A stretch of 64,000 bases of DNA from Bacteroidia bacterium (GTDB lineage Bacteria > Bacteroidota > Bacteroidia > J057 > JADKCL01): NCBI GenBank assembly GCA_020635905.1, contig JACJYV010000001.1, positions 744,001 to 808,000 on the forward strand. Reading direction: 5' to 3'. This document shows positions 1-6,708 of this stretch, piece after piece; position 1 is the first letter of the stretch, and each line of letters opens with the position of its first letter. The notes below the pieces were generated by a model. The model was not told where the DNA came from. It made no database searches and saw only the letters and a program-made list of their open reading frames with translations. The position numbers were made by a program, and so were the translations under genes.

Positions 1-58
1 AAACTGGGCATTCTTCACCTGCGGCCGCCTTGATCTTCTTTGTTTTGTTAGGTTCCTG
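1..58 (+). repeat. Partial copy of dispersed ~114 bp intergenic repeat
   Basis: The first bases resemble the repeat found in tandem near 5.1-6.6 kb: an ATTCTTCACCTGCG block, then a CCGCCTTGATCTTCTTTG block and GGTTCCTGGG. It is cut by the window edge, so its full extent is unknown. Confidence 0.6.
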
Positions 59-79
59 GGTTCAATTGGCCTCAATAAC

Positions 80-113
80 AAAGCCCCGGCCAGAAAACTG
101 GCCGGGACTTTTT
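80..113 (-). terminator. Strong hairpin terminator after the beta-propeller gene
   Basis: A stem of about 13 bp (AAGCCCCGGCCAG pairing with CTGGCCGGGACTT, one mismatch) with an AAAA loop lies 16 bp past the stop codon of the minus-strand gene. The T tract is clearer on the plus strand (CTTTTTC), so it may act in both directions. Confidence 0.75.
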
Positions 114-128
114 CACAGAAAGTCAAGC

Positions 129-1280
129 TTATTGCACTGTGATTTCAAATTTGACTGAGCGGGCTTCGCAGTATTCCACATGGAAGCAGTAGTCAAAAAT
201 GATGGTGTAGGGACCGGGTTTTGCGTCGCGGGTCACGATTACAAATTCACGGCTTGAGCAGGATTTATGCTCACATCCACAGCAATCAGAACTGTTTTCG
301 CAGGGGCCGAGGTCGCCAAAGCAAACCAGTTTACCAGCTTTGAAAAGGAAGTTTTTGGGATCGACAGGATCGCCATTCGGATCCAGAACGGTGGTAATCA
401 TCACGCCCACATCCGTGAAGCTCACGTTATTGTAAGGGTTGCAGGCAGTGATGCAGATGCACTGAACGTCATTTTGCTCAAGCACATCACCCACGTAATC
501 ACCATAACGGAGGGTGAAAACAGGCTCCAGATTGGGCAGATCCGCTTTATCGCAGGGAACAGGAGTTTCACGCTCCACGGAAGCCATGCCATACACCTGG
601 GAAATTCCCGTATTGAAAGCCAGGGTTCCTGCTCCAGTGGAGGTATTGACGGTGATCACCTGACCAGAAGCCGTGATTCCGTAAAGTTGGCCCATGCAAA
701 AATCGAGGCCCCAAACAGAGGAGAATCCAAAAGGCCCGATGTTGGCAGCGGCACCAGTTGTAGGATTCACGGAACCCAGGTTATTGCTGGTGAAGGAACC
801 ATACAGGTTGCCTCCTGCATCGAAGGCCAGGTCACCAGAGGAGGAAAAACCCGCGCCCAGAGGGCCAATCAGGGTGGCAGCGGCCGTCACCTTGTTGATG
901 GTGTAGAGGCTGGTGCTGTTCATGGCGTACAGAACTCCTGCTCCGTTGGCTTCCAGGGCGTTGAGGTTACCCCCGACTCCATGATTTCCCACCAGGCTGC
1001 CAGCGCCCGTATTTACGTTGATTTTGATCAGGCTCAAGCCAGCGATCCCATACAGATTCACGCCGTCCCAGGCGATATCGGCAACGCCCGCATAGCCAAT
1101 GGGGCCAATCAGTGAGGTCAAACCTGTCTGAGGATCAACCTTGTAAAGGTTGCTCACGTGGTCAACCACGTAAAAAAAGCATTCTTTCCTGCTTGAATAC
1201 ACCAGCGACTCACAGAAATCCTTGATTTCCTGTTCTGCCTGTTTGTGCAGGTCGCAACATTTTGAATTAATACAGTCCAT
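129..1280 (-). CDS. Beta-propeller-like repeat protein with Cys-rich C-terminal domain
   Basis: 383 residues, function unknown. Residues ~35-250 hold repeated blade-like units (LYKVDPQTG, LIKINVNTGAG, LYTINKVTAA, LGSVNPTTGAA, VITVNTSTGAG), each pairing a LYG/LYA strand with an xxNxxTGAGxLxG strand. This resembles DUF4394-type or PQQ-like propellers. The tail (~255-383) is rich in cysteine (CICITAC, CENSSDCCGC, CEHKSC) and looks like a separate beta domain. The N-terminus also has a CC pair and no signal peptide, lipobox or T9SS tail, so the protein appears cytoplasmic or exported by an unrecognised route, which is odd for so many cysteines. It is a single gene with its own terminator. The start is the only reasonable ATG. 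Confidence 0.7.
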   Translation of the reverse strand: MDCINSKCCDLHKQAEQEIKDFCESLVYSSRKECFFYVVDHVSNLYKVDPQTGLTSLIGPIGYAGVADIAWDGVNLYGIAGLSLIKINVNTGAGSLVGNHGVGGNLNALEANGAGVLYAMNSTSLYTINKVTAAATLIGPLGAGFSSSGDLAFDAGGNLYGSFTSNNLGSVNPTTGAAANIGPFGFSSVWGLDFCMGQLYGITASGQVITVNTSTGAGTLAFNTGISQVYGMASVERETPVPCDKADLPNLEPVFTLRYGDYVGDVLEQNDVQCICITACNPYNNVSFTDVGVMITTVLDPNGDPVDPKNFLFKAGKLVCFGDLGPCENSSDCCGCEHKSCSSREFVIVTRDAKPGPYTIIFDYCFHVEYCEARSVKFEITVQ

Positions 1281-1559
1281 TGTTTAAAAAATTTAGAGTT
1301 GATAAAAAGAGAAAGAGATTTGTTTGTTTGATCAGTCAGTTGGCTTCGTTTGTTTTCTTAATTAAAGATACGGGGGCATTTTGACACCTCGCGTCAAGGA
1401 AAAACAGGATAATTACGGAAATCGAAAATTATCTCCAGAGATAATTTCTGAAGAAACGAAAGGGATGAATGTCAGTTCATTCAGGTAAAAAAGCCCTCAA
1501 ATCAGGCCAAAATACCATCACGAGGCTTTCAAGTGAAGAACAACTCTTATACCTGAAAT

Positions 1560-2492
1560 TTAAAACTGATAAGGAAAATCACTCCCCAGCCGCGTTAGTT
1601 CACTGCGGGCCCAGTCGTCGATGGATTGTTGCTGAGCGGGTGAAAGCAATTCACCACTGCCACCTGATGCGCCTTTGCGCATCATTTTGGGGGGCGCTTT
1701 GCCAACCAGAGGCAGGATGGGAGGCCCGAATTTTTCGTCGATGCTTTCCATGTATTTGTAGCCTGATTTGGCGATCACCTGTTGGATTTGGGCTTCCGTG
1801 AGGCTGAGGCCGAGAAAATCAACCACTTTGCGCACTGCCGCAGGCAGGTCTTTTTTCATCTCGTGAAATTGCAGGATCAGTACATTGGGGCGATCGCGCA
1901 TGGCCCACAACTCGGCGGTATGCCGGGCCCATGACCCGGCAAAAAACTCATTGGACTGAAAGAGGTCCACCCACTCCTGCACCCCGTAATGGCCGGTCAG
2001 GCCAAAATTGGCGGGGAAAAAGTGGTAAGAGGAGACCAGAATCTCTTTGGGATCGCGGATCACGCCCACGTATCTGGCTTTTTCGCTCCAGGGCACGATG
2101 GTGGGGTAGGAATTGGCTTTGATGCAGCGCAGACCTGTATGGGGAGACAAACGGGGCGGATTTTCGTTGAGGGGAGGGATGCCCGGAAAGGGGCTCTCAG
2201 CCCAGGGAACCACGGAATGGATGTGGTCGAACTCTGATTCTCCCAGCCATATCGCCTGCTGAATGATCTGCAGGATCCAGTTGGTGCCTGACTTGGAGTA
2301 AACCAGGGCGAATATGTCGTGGGCGGCGGGCTGGTAGCCCGCATATACTTTTCTTCGGGCCTGGTCGCTGGCCAGGGTTTTGATTTTCCATTGCACCATG
2401 CGTTTGGCCAGGCCGGTCATGCGGGCCAGGCGCAGCAACAGCAAGGTGGGTAAATGTGAGCTGAATAAGGGTGGATTTCTGAAAGCGGACAT
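1560..2492 (-). CDS. Sulfotransferase family protein (PAPS-dependent)
   Basis: 310 residues, close to the length of cytosolic-type sulfotransferases, which move a sulfuryl group from PAPS to a hydroxyl or amine acceptor. The 5'-phosphosulfate-binding loop is SKSGTNW at residues ~66-72, with the family's lysine. The 3'-phosphate-binding motif is RDPKEILVSSYHFF at ~146-159, with the conserved Arg and Ser. A C-terminal RKGASGGSGELLS resembles the RKG motif that contacts PAPS. The first 25 residues are hydrophobic and basic but do not look like a cleavable signal. The acceptor cannot be predicted. No biosynthetic partner gene is adjacent, and the next gene upstream is 360 bp away. Confidence 0.85.
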   Translation of the reverse strand: MSAFRNPPLFSSHLPTLLLLRLARMTGLAKRMVQWKIKTLASDQARRKVYAGYQPAAHDIFALVYSKSGTNWILQIIQQAIWLGESEFDHIHSVVPWAESPFPGIPPLNENPPRLSPHTGLRCIKANSYPTIVPWSEKARYVGVIRDPKEILVSSYHFFPANFGLTGHYGVQEWVDLFQSNEFFAGSWARHTAELWAMRDRPNVLILQFHEMKKDLPAAVRKVVDFLGLSLTEAQIQQVIAKSGYKYMESIDEKFGPPILPLVGKAPPKMMRKGASGGSGELLSPAQQQSIDDWARSELTRLGSDFPYQF

Positions 2493-2849
2493 GGAATGAA
2501 ATTAGGTATTTTCATTTCAGGCTCCAAGCATTGAGCTGCGAGTAACGAGCAATTGGCTTCGGGTCTGGTGACGGCCGAAGGCCGCAGGTGCGTGAGGCAT
2601 GCGGCGGGGGCCCGACACTTTGGAGGGCAGTGCCGCCCCCCGCGATGGATTTCGGGGGGGCGGCACGGACGGAGGAACCCCAGAGCTCGCCGACCCGACC
2701 AGGGGGCCGCAGGCCGGGAGGGGACGCCCGAATTCAATTGGCAATTATCAGAGAGCAATTATCAATTGGCGGTCAGCTTCTCGCTCGAAGCTCGAAGCTC
2801 GCAACCAGAAACTTGCAGCTGGAAGCTTGTCGCCTGAAGCTAAAACCTG
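2493..2849. other. Intergenic stretch with low-complexity repeats and a GC hairpin
   Basis: No credible gene. It contains short self-similar runs (CTCGAAGCTCGAAGCTCG, AGCAATT repeats) and the GC hairpin listed separately. Overlapping reading frames here look accidental: they are rich in Pro/Gly/Arg and have no family resemblance. Confidence 0.6.
2630..2666. repeat. Perfect 12 bp GC-only inverted repeat
   Basis: GTGCCGCCCCCC pairs with GGGGGGCGGCAC across a loop of about 13 nt. There is no T tract, so it is not a standard intrinsic terminator. It lies between the end of the small membrane-protein gene and the sulfotransferase start and could be a REP-like element or a transcript-end barrier. 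Confidence 0.55.
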
Positions 2850-3317
2850 CTATTTACCCAGCCATTTTTGGATTTCTTTGAGGGCTGTTTCTTTTTCGGC
2901 GAGTTCTTCGGGGATGGGGATGGTGCCCTGGTCTTTTTTGAGGATGATGGCATAGCCGCCGCTGGCATTTTGGCCAATGCCTTCGATTTCTGATCGTTTG
3001 ACCCGCATTTCCTCGGCTCCGTACTGGCGCAACAGGAGTTCGTTGGGGGCCAGTTCGAGGCCAAATCCCTGCAATACGCGGGTGAGGCGGGTATTGATCC
3101 AGTTGTTGATGAAGTAATAGACCAGGCCCAGAAAGATGGAAATGATCACCATGGTGAGGAGGGGCAATCCGTCGTCGCTGCCCTCCATGAGGTTGAGCAC
3201 GAGCATGGCCACGGCAAACCCGGTGAGCATGATGAGGGAGATGACCCAGCGCATTTTGCGGGCCCGCCGGGCGAATCCGCGCTTGTCGAGTTTGAAGATT
3301 TTATTGGCTTCGCTCAT
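2850..3317 (-). CDS. Two-helix membrane protein with PH-like C-terminal domain
   Basis: 155 residues, no named function recognised. A basic N-terminus (KRGFARRARKMR) precedes two membrane helices at ~24-42 and ~52-72. The remaining ~80 residues are predicted alpha/beta and soluble (LELAPNELLLRQYG, RVKRSEIEGIG, GYAIILKKDQGTIPIP), resembling bacterial PH-like domains fused to paired helices. The basic N-terminus suggests that the soluble part faces the cytoplasm (inference). The start overlaps the aroK stop region by 17 bp, so the gene is probably translationally coupled as the last gene of the permease-aroK operon. Confidence 0.65.
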   Translation of the reverse strand: MSEANKIFKLDKRGFARRARKMRWVISLIMLTGFAVAMLVLNLMEGSDDGLPLLTMVIISIFLGLVYYFINNWINTRLTRVLQGFGLELAPNELLLRQYGAEEMRVKRSEIEGIGQNASGGYAIILKKDQGTIPIPEELAEKETALKEIQKWLGK

Positions 3318-3828
3318 GTTGGTAGTAGAGTAATGCGTTCCAGAATCCGGGTTTGGAAGCTTCCTTGCCCTCCAATATCACTTGTGCCTGCAGATAAAAA
3401 CTTTCGCGGCGGTCCAGGGTTTCGGTCACAAATTTGCGGATTTGCTCGGGTCCGTTCAGGAGGGGGCGTTCTTTTTTGGCGTGAGAAAGGCGGGAAACCA
3501 GGGTATCTGCGCTGAGTTGCAGGTAAATGGTGGTACCGCCCGCGTTCATGAGGTCCATGTTGTCGAAAAAACAGGGAGTGCCGCCCCCGCAGGAAATGAT
3601 GAGGTCTCCCTCTATTTCCAGCACCTTTTTGAGGGCCTGGTTTTCGATTTCACGGAATTTGGCTTCGCCCAGTTGGGCAAATATTTCGGGAATGGTACGC
3701 CCGCCTTTTTCCTCGATCCATTCGTCGAGATCGAGAAAGGGAATGCCGGCTTTGCGGCCCGCCCACCTGCCTATGGTGGTTTTGCCGCATCCCATAAAAC
3801 CAAGGATAAAAAACTTTTGCCCTGCCAT
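3301..3828 (-). CDS. aroK: Shikimate kinase
   Basis: 175 residues, the usual size. It phosphorylates the 3-hydroxyl of shikimate with ATP, the fifth step of the chorismate pathway, in the cytosol. The P-loop is GFMGCGKTT at residues 10-18. The shikimate-binding aspartate lies in FLDLDEWIE, and the EIFAQLGEAKFREIE segment and the CGGGTPC glycine motif (~81-87) are present. The lid has KKERPLL with its conserved arginine. The start lies 3 bp after the permease stop and the gene overlaps the next one, so all three are probably one transcript. The pairing with a peptide-type permease has no obvious metabolic logic. Confidence 0.95.
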   Translation of the reverse strand: MAGQKFFILGFMGCGKTTIGRWAGRKAGIPFLDLDEWIEEKGGRTIPEIFAQLGEAKFREIENQALKKVLEIEGDLIISCGGGTPCFFDNMDLMNAGGTTIYLQLSADTLVSRLSHAKKERPLLNGPEQIRKFVTETLDRRESFYLQAQVILEGKEASKPGFWNALLYYQHERSQ

Positions 3829-3831
3829 AGG

Positions 3832-4881
3832 TTAACCAATTTTTACCCGGGGATCGAGTCGGGTGTAAAGTACGTCCACGGATAGATTGACCAATACAAA
3901 TATGAATCCAATGAATATTGCCGCGCCCAGAATGACGGGATAGTCGTTTTTGCTAAGCGCCTCAATGGTAAGCTTGCCAATGCCCTGCCAGCCAAAAATA
4001 TACTCGATGAAGAAGGCCCCAGCCAGCAACGAGGCAAACCAACTGGATATGGAGGTTGCCACGGGATTGAGAGCATTGCGAAGGGTATGTCTGAATAAAA
4101 CTACCCGCTCCTTCAGGCCTTTGGCCCGGGCGGTGCGGACAAAGTCCATGCCCTGGACGTCGATCATGGAACTGCGGGTAAGCTGGGTGATGATGGCCAG
4201 GGGGCGAATGCCCAAAGCAATGGAGGGCAGAATGAGGGTGCTCCACTGCCAGGAAGTGCCAAAGGGCGTTTCCTCGACCAGGTAACCAGTAACGGGCAAT
4301 TGGGTAAAATCGCCCAAGAGTACGGCAAACACCCAGATGATGAGCACGCCCATGAAAAAGGAAGGGGCGGAAATGCCCAGCATGGTGCTGAAGATGATGG
4401 CCCGGTCGAACCAGGAATTGAGGCGCTGGGAGGCGATGACGCCCAAAAATATGCCCACAAAGCTGGCCAGCACGATGGAACTGAGGGCCAAAATGAAGGT
4501 GCCGGGAAGCTTCTCGGCCAGCATGGCACTCACTTCGCGGTTGGTTTGGAAGGAGCGACGGAAAAATGGCGCTTTCAGTGCCAGGAAGGCAGTTTTACTG
4601 CCTATGAGTTTCTGGTAGGAGTAGGAATCGAAATTGGGATTTTCCTGGCTGAGCCAGGAAACGGGGGATAAGTCGTTGAGGTAGAGCAGATACTGGCTCA
4701 CCAGGGGTTTGTCGAGGTAAAATTGCTTGCGAATGGCCTCTTCAGTATCCAGATCTGATCGCTGACCAGCGATCATTTGGGCGGGATCTCCCAAGACGGA
4801 AAATATAAAAAACAGGAGGGTCGTGATCCCCCAGATAACCAAAAGACCCTGCAACAGCCGCTTGAAGATGAATTTAATCAT
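3832..4881 (-). CDS. ABC transporter permease, DppB/OppB type
   Basis: 349 residues with an N-terminal helix (~8-28) and a BPD_transp_1 core of about five helices. The EAA-type cytoplasmic loop that contacts the ATPase reads ARAKGLKERVVLFRHTLRNA, close to the consensus of dipeptide/nickel importers. The N-terminal segment LGDPAQMIAGQ resembles the usual GDP motif of DppB proteins. A large extracytoplasmic insert (~65-115) follows the first helix. The expected partners (DppC-like permease, ATPases, binding protein) are not adjacent: upstream is repeat DNA and an IS, downstream is aroK. Substrate is unknown; oligopeptides are the default by family. Confidence 0.88.
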   Translation of the reverse strand: MIKFIFKRLLQGLLVIWGITTLLFFIFSVLGDPAQMIAGQRSDLDTEEAIRKQFYLDKPLVSQYLLYLNDLSPVSWLSQENPNFDSYSYQKLIGSKTAFLALKAPFFRRSFQTNREVSAMLAEKLPGTFILALSSIVLASFVGIFLGVIASQRLNSWFDRAIIFSTMLGISAPSFFMGVLIIWVFAVLLGDFTQLPVTGYLVEETPFGTSWQWSTLILPSIALGIRPLAIITQLTRSSMIDVQGMDFVRTARAKGLKERVVLFRHTLRNALNPVATSISSWFASLLAGAFFIEYIFGWQGIGKLTIEALSKNDYPVILGAAIFIGFIFVLVNLSVDVLYTRLDPRVKIG

Positions 4882-5036
4882 GCGCTGGCAAATTGAGGAA
4901 TGAAAATGGATTTTCCATTGGGAGTTTTAAACATGGTTGAGGGGGGATTGTGTACTTTTTCCAACCTCGAAATTTCTTTTACTGGCACTTTGAAGAATTG
5001 AGGGAAGCAAATTAACTATTTTTAGACAAAATCATG
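4882..5036. other. Upstream region of the permease operon
   Basis: AT-rich, no gene. It should carry the promoter of the minus-strand permease-aroK operon, but no clear TAnnTTTG box was identified. Confidence 0.4.
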
Positions 5037-5222
5037 GGAACATCTAAAAGCTTCGAATCTCTGCGTTGGACTTGGTTCAGAAATGCTCATTTACCTTAGT
5101 AAACTCCGCTTTCTTCACCTTCGTCCGCCTTGACCTTCTTTGCTTTTAGAGGTTCCCTGGGATTATGGGAGAATCTCAGGGTTGGACTTGTTTCAGAAAT
5201 GTTCAATTACCCTAGTGTCTCG

Positions 5223-5858
5223 TCAATCTTCAATTGACGGATAAAGCCGTTTGAGTTTGATTCGGGCATCCTTTGTTGTGAAGCGCCAGTTTATTTTGCA
5301 GTCCTTCTGGTTTCGGGCATCTTGCCAGGCTTTTACCTCCCTGATAATTTCCTGAAGATTATCGATCCTTCTGTTCAGACATTGACCATTAAGGACGTTC
5401 AGCTCAATTTCTGCCATGTTTAGCCAGCTTCCATGTTTGGGTGTATAAACAAATTCAAACCTGTCCCAAACCCGTTTGGCTTCTTCCGGGGCAAAAGCCT
5501 CATACAATGAACTTGGATGGTGGGTATTGAGATTGTCCATTACCAATGTGATCTTTTCAGCTTCAGGATAGTCATTGTCCGCAATTTCCCTCACAAATTC
5601 TGCCCAATCTTTTTTGGTTTTCCGCTCAGTTACTTTCACCCTCCTCTTTCCTGCCAAAGGCTCGTTCGACATAAAGATATTGCAGGTGCCACATCGCTTA
5701 TACTCATAATCTATTCTTTTGGGAGCGCCCTTCTTCATTGGGACAGTAACTCTGGTTTCAGAAATGAGTTGCTTGGGTGATTCATCCATGCAAACCACCG
5801 GGTTTTTTGCCGAAAAGGGGCGTTTGTAGACATCCAGGACCATTTCCATGTTAGCCAC
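5223..5858 (-). CDS. IS630-family transposase, catalytic part (orfB)
   Basis: 211 residues from the first ATG. The open frame extends upstream without a stop to the A7 run at 5920-5926 and gives NELKPW...WVIPPKQNSEFV, the segment that normally joins the two halves of an IS630 transposase. The DDE catalytic triad is visible: VVCMDES (first Asp), TLVMDNLNTHHP (second Asp) and GSWLNMAEIELNVL (Glu). Production of the full ~378 residue enzyme needs a +1 (or -2) shift near the A run, either ribosomal or by transcript slippage. If this does not occur, the element is a broken copy. Neither can be decided from one copy. Confidence 0.88.
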   Translation of the reverse strand: MANMEMVLDVYKRPFSAKNPVVCMDESPKQLISETRVTVPMKKGAPKRIDYEYKRCGTCNIFMSNEPLAGKRRVKVTERKTKKDWAEFVREIADNDYPEAEKITLVMDNLNTHHPSSLYEAFAPEEAKRVWDRFEFVYTPKHGSWLNMAEIELNVLNGQCLNRRIDNLQEIIREVKAWQDARNQKDCKINWRFTTKDARIKLKRLYPSIED

Positions 5859-5895
5859 GAATTCCGAATTTTGCTTTGGCGGGATGACCCAGCCC

Positions 5896-6360
5896 TCAAC
5901 TTTCCAGGGTTTTAATTCGTTTTTTTAAAAGTTGACGAACCGTTTCATGGGAAATTTTATCCACGTAATTCAATTCTACGGCCTTATCCGCCAACATTCG
6001 CAAGGACCATTTGGAAAATCCCTCAGGGGGATCACCACAACTCAACGCGATCAAATGAGCCTCCAAATCCCCGTCAATCTTACTATGGTATTCACGCGAG
6101 GACTTTCTGCGACTTAAACAGGCTTCGAGACCTTCTTCAACGAATTGCTTTTTAATCCGGTCAATTGTCCGCATCCCGATCTTCAAAACTTTCGCAATCG
6201 CCTCATTGGTAAGCTTTTCAACCTGATACTCGCCCTCATCAGTATTCAGCAAAACATAGGCACTGCGATAAGTTTTGGCACTATGTTTCCCTTTGTGGAT
6301 GATGGACATCAATTCTTCCCGTTCAGGGGAGGTCAAGGTTACAACGTAAATGTTTGGCAT
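5896..6360 (-). CDS. IS630-family transposase, DNA-binding part (orfA)
   Basis: 154 residues from the ATG at 6360, preferred over an upstream GTG because it follows the TATCTTTG box by 11 nt. The N-terminal region is a helix-turn-helix/winged helix module of IS630 type (NEAIAKVLKIGMRTIDRIKK, FSKWSLRMLADK, SHETVRQLLKK). The frame ends soon after the LLKKR codons, inside the A7 run where orfB takes over in another frame. It should bind the inverted ends of the element. Expressed alone, such truncated proteins can act as inhibitors in other IS families (inference). Confidence 0.85.
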   Translation of the reverse strand: MPNIYVVTLTSPEREELMSIIHKGKHSAKTYRSAYVLLNTDEGEYQVEKLTNEAIAKVLKIGMRTIDRIKKQFVEEGLEACLSRRKSSREYHSKIDGDLEAHLIALSCGDPPEGFSKWSLRMLADKAVELNYVDKISHETVRQLLKKRIKTLES

Positions 6361-6371
6361 ATCTTTTTTTG

Positions 6372-6379
6372 CAAAGATA
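6372..6379 (-). promoter_or_regulatory. TAnnTTTG -7 box for the IS630 transposase
   Basis: TATCTTTG on the minus strand, 11 nt before the orfA ATG, matches the Bacteroidota -7 consensus. No -33 TTG is found at the usual spacing; one lies 28 nt further upstream. Confidence 0.6.
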
Positions 6380-6695
6380 GGCACAATTTACGTCATTTTA
6401 AAATTGACAAGACACTAGTAAACTCCGCTCTTCACCTGCGTTCGCCTTGACCTTCTTTGCTTTTAGAGGTTTCCTGGGATTAAAGGAAAATCTCAGGGTT
6501 GGACTTGTTTCAGAAATGTCAATTACCTTAGTAAACTCCGCTCTTCACTTGCGTTCGCCTTGACCTTCTTTGCTTTTAGATGTTTCCTGGAATTAAAGGA
6601 GAATCTCTTCGTTGGACTTGGTTCAGAAAGGCTCACTATATAAAGTAAGCTTCTCTAAAATCTCCCCTTCTCACGACTGAAATCTAAAAAAAATC

Positions 6696-6703
6696 TACCT
6701 TTG
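6696..6703 (+). promoter_or_regulatory. TAnnTTTG -7 box almost abutting rlmD
   Basis: TACCTTTG matches the Bacteroidota -7 consensus, with only 5 nt before the ATG. If transcription begins at the usual distance, the mRNA would be leaderless or nearly so. Confidence 0.6.
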
Positions 6704-6708
6704 CACCC

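Larger units (their letters stand above)
5215..6415 (-). mobile_element. IS630-family insertion sequence, complete, TA target duplication
   Basis: A 1201 bp element with imperfect inverted ends (left GTGTCTCGTCAATCTTCAAT, right end complement GTGTCTTGTCAATTTTAAAA), flanked by TA on both sides (5213-5214 and 6416-6417), as expected for IS630/Tc1-mariner. The neighbouring repeat units carry the empty site ACCTTAGTAAAC, so the insertion point in the repeat is clear. It encodes a transposase split over two frames on the minus strand. Confidence 0.93.
5037..6637 (+). repeat. Tandem array of ~114 bp intergenic repeat, interrupted by an IS
   Basis: Without the IS630 insertion this would be about 3.5 head-to-tail units: partial 5037-5098, one unit from 5099 to 5214 that ends at the IS, one from 6418 to 6530, and one from 6531 to ~6637. 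Shared blocks, in order, are GTAAACTCCGCT, CTTCACCTGCG, CGCCTTGACCTTCTTTGC, TTTTAGAGGTT(C)CCTGGG, GTTGGACTTGTTTCAGAAA and CAATTACCTTA. Units differ by single bases and small indels. No open frame is kept between units, so they are probably non-coding. Related copies lie at 1-58 and, inverted, at 51775-51885. Confidence 0.85.
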
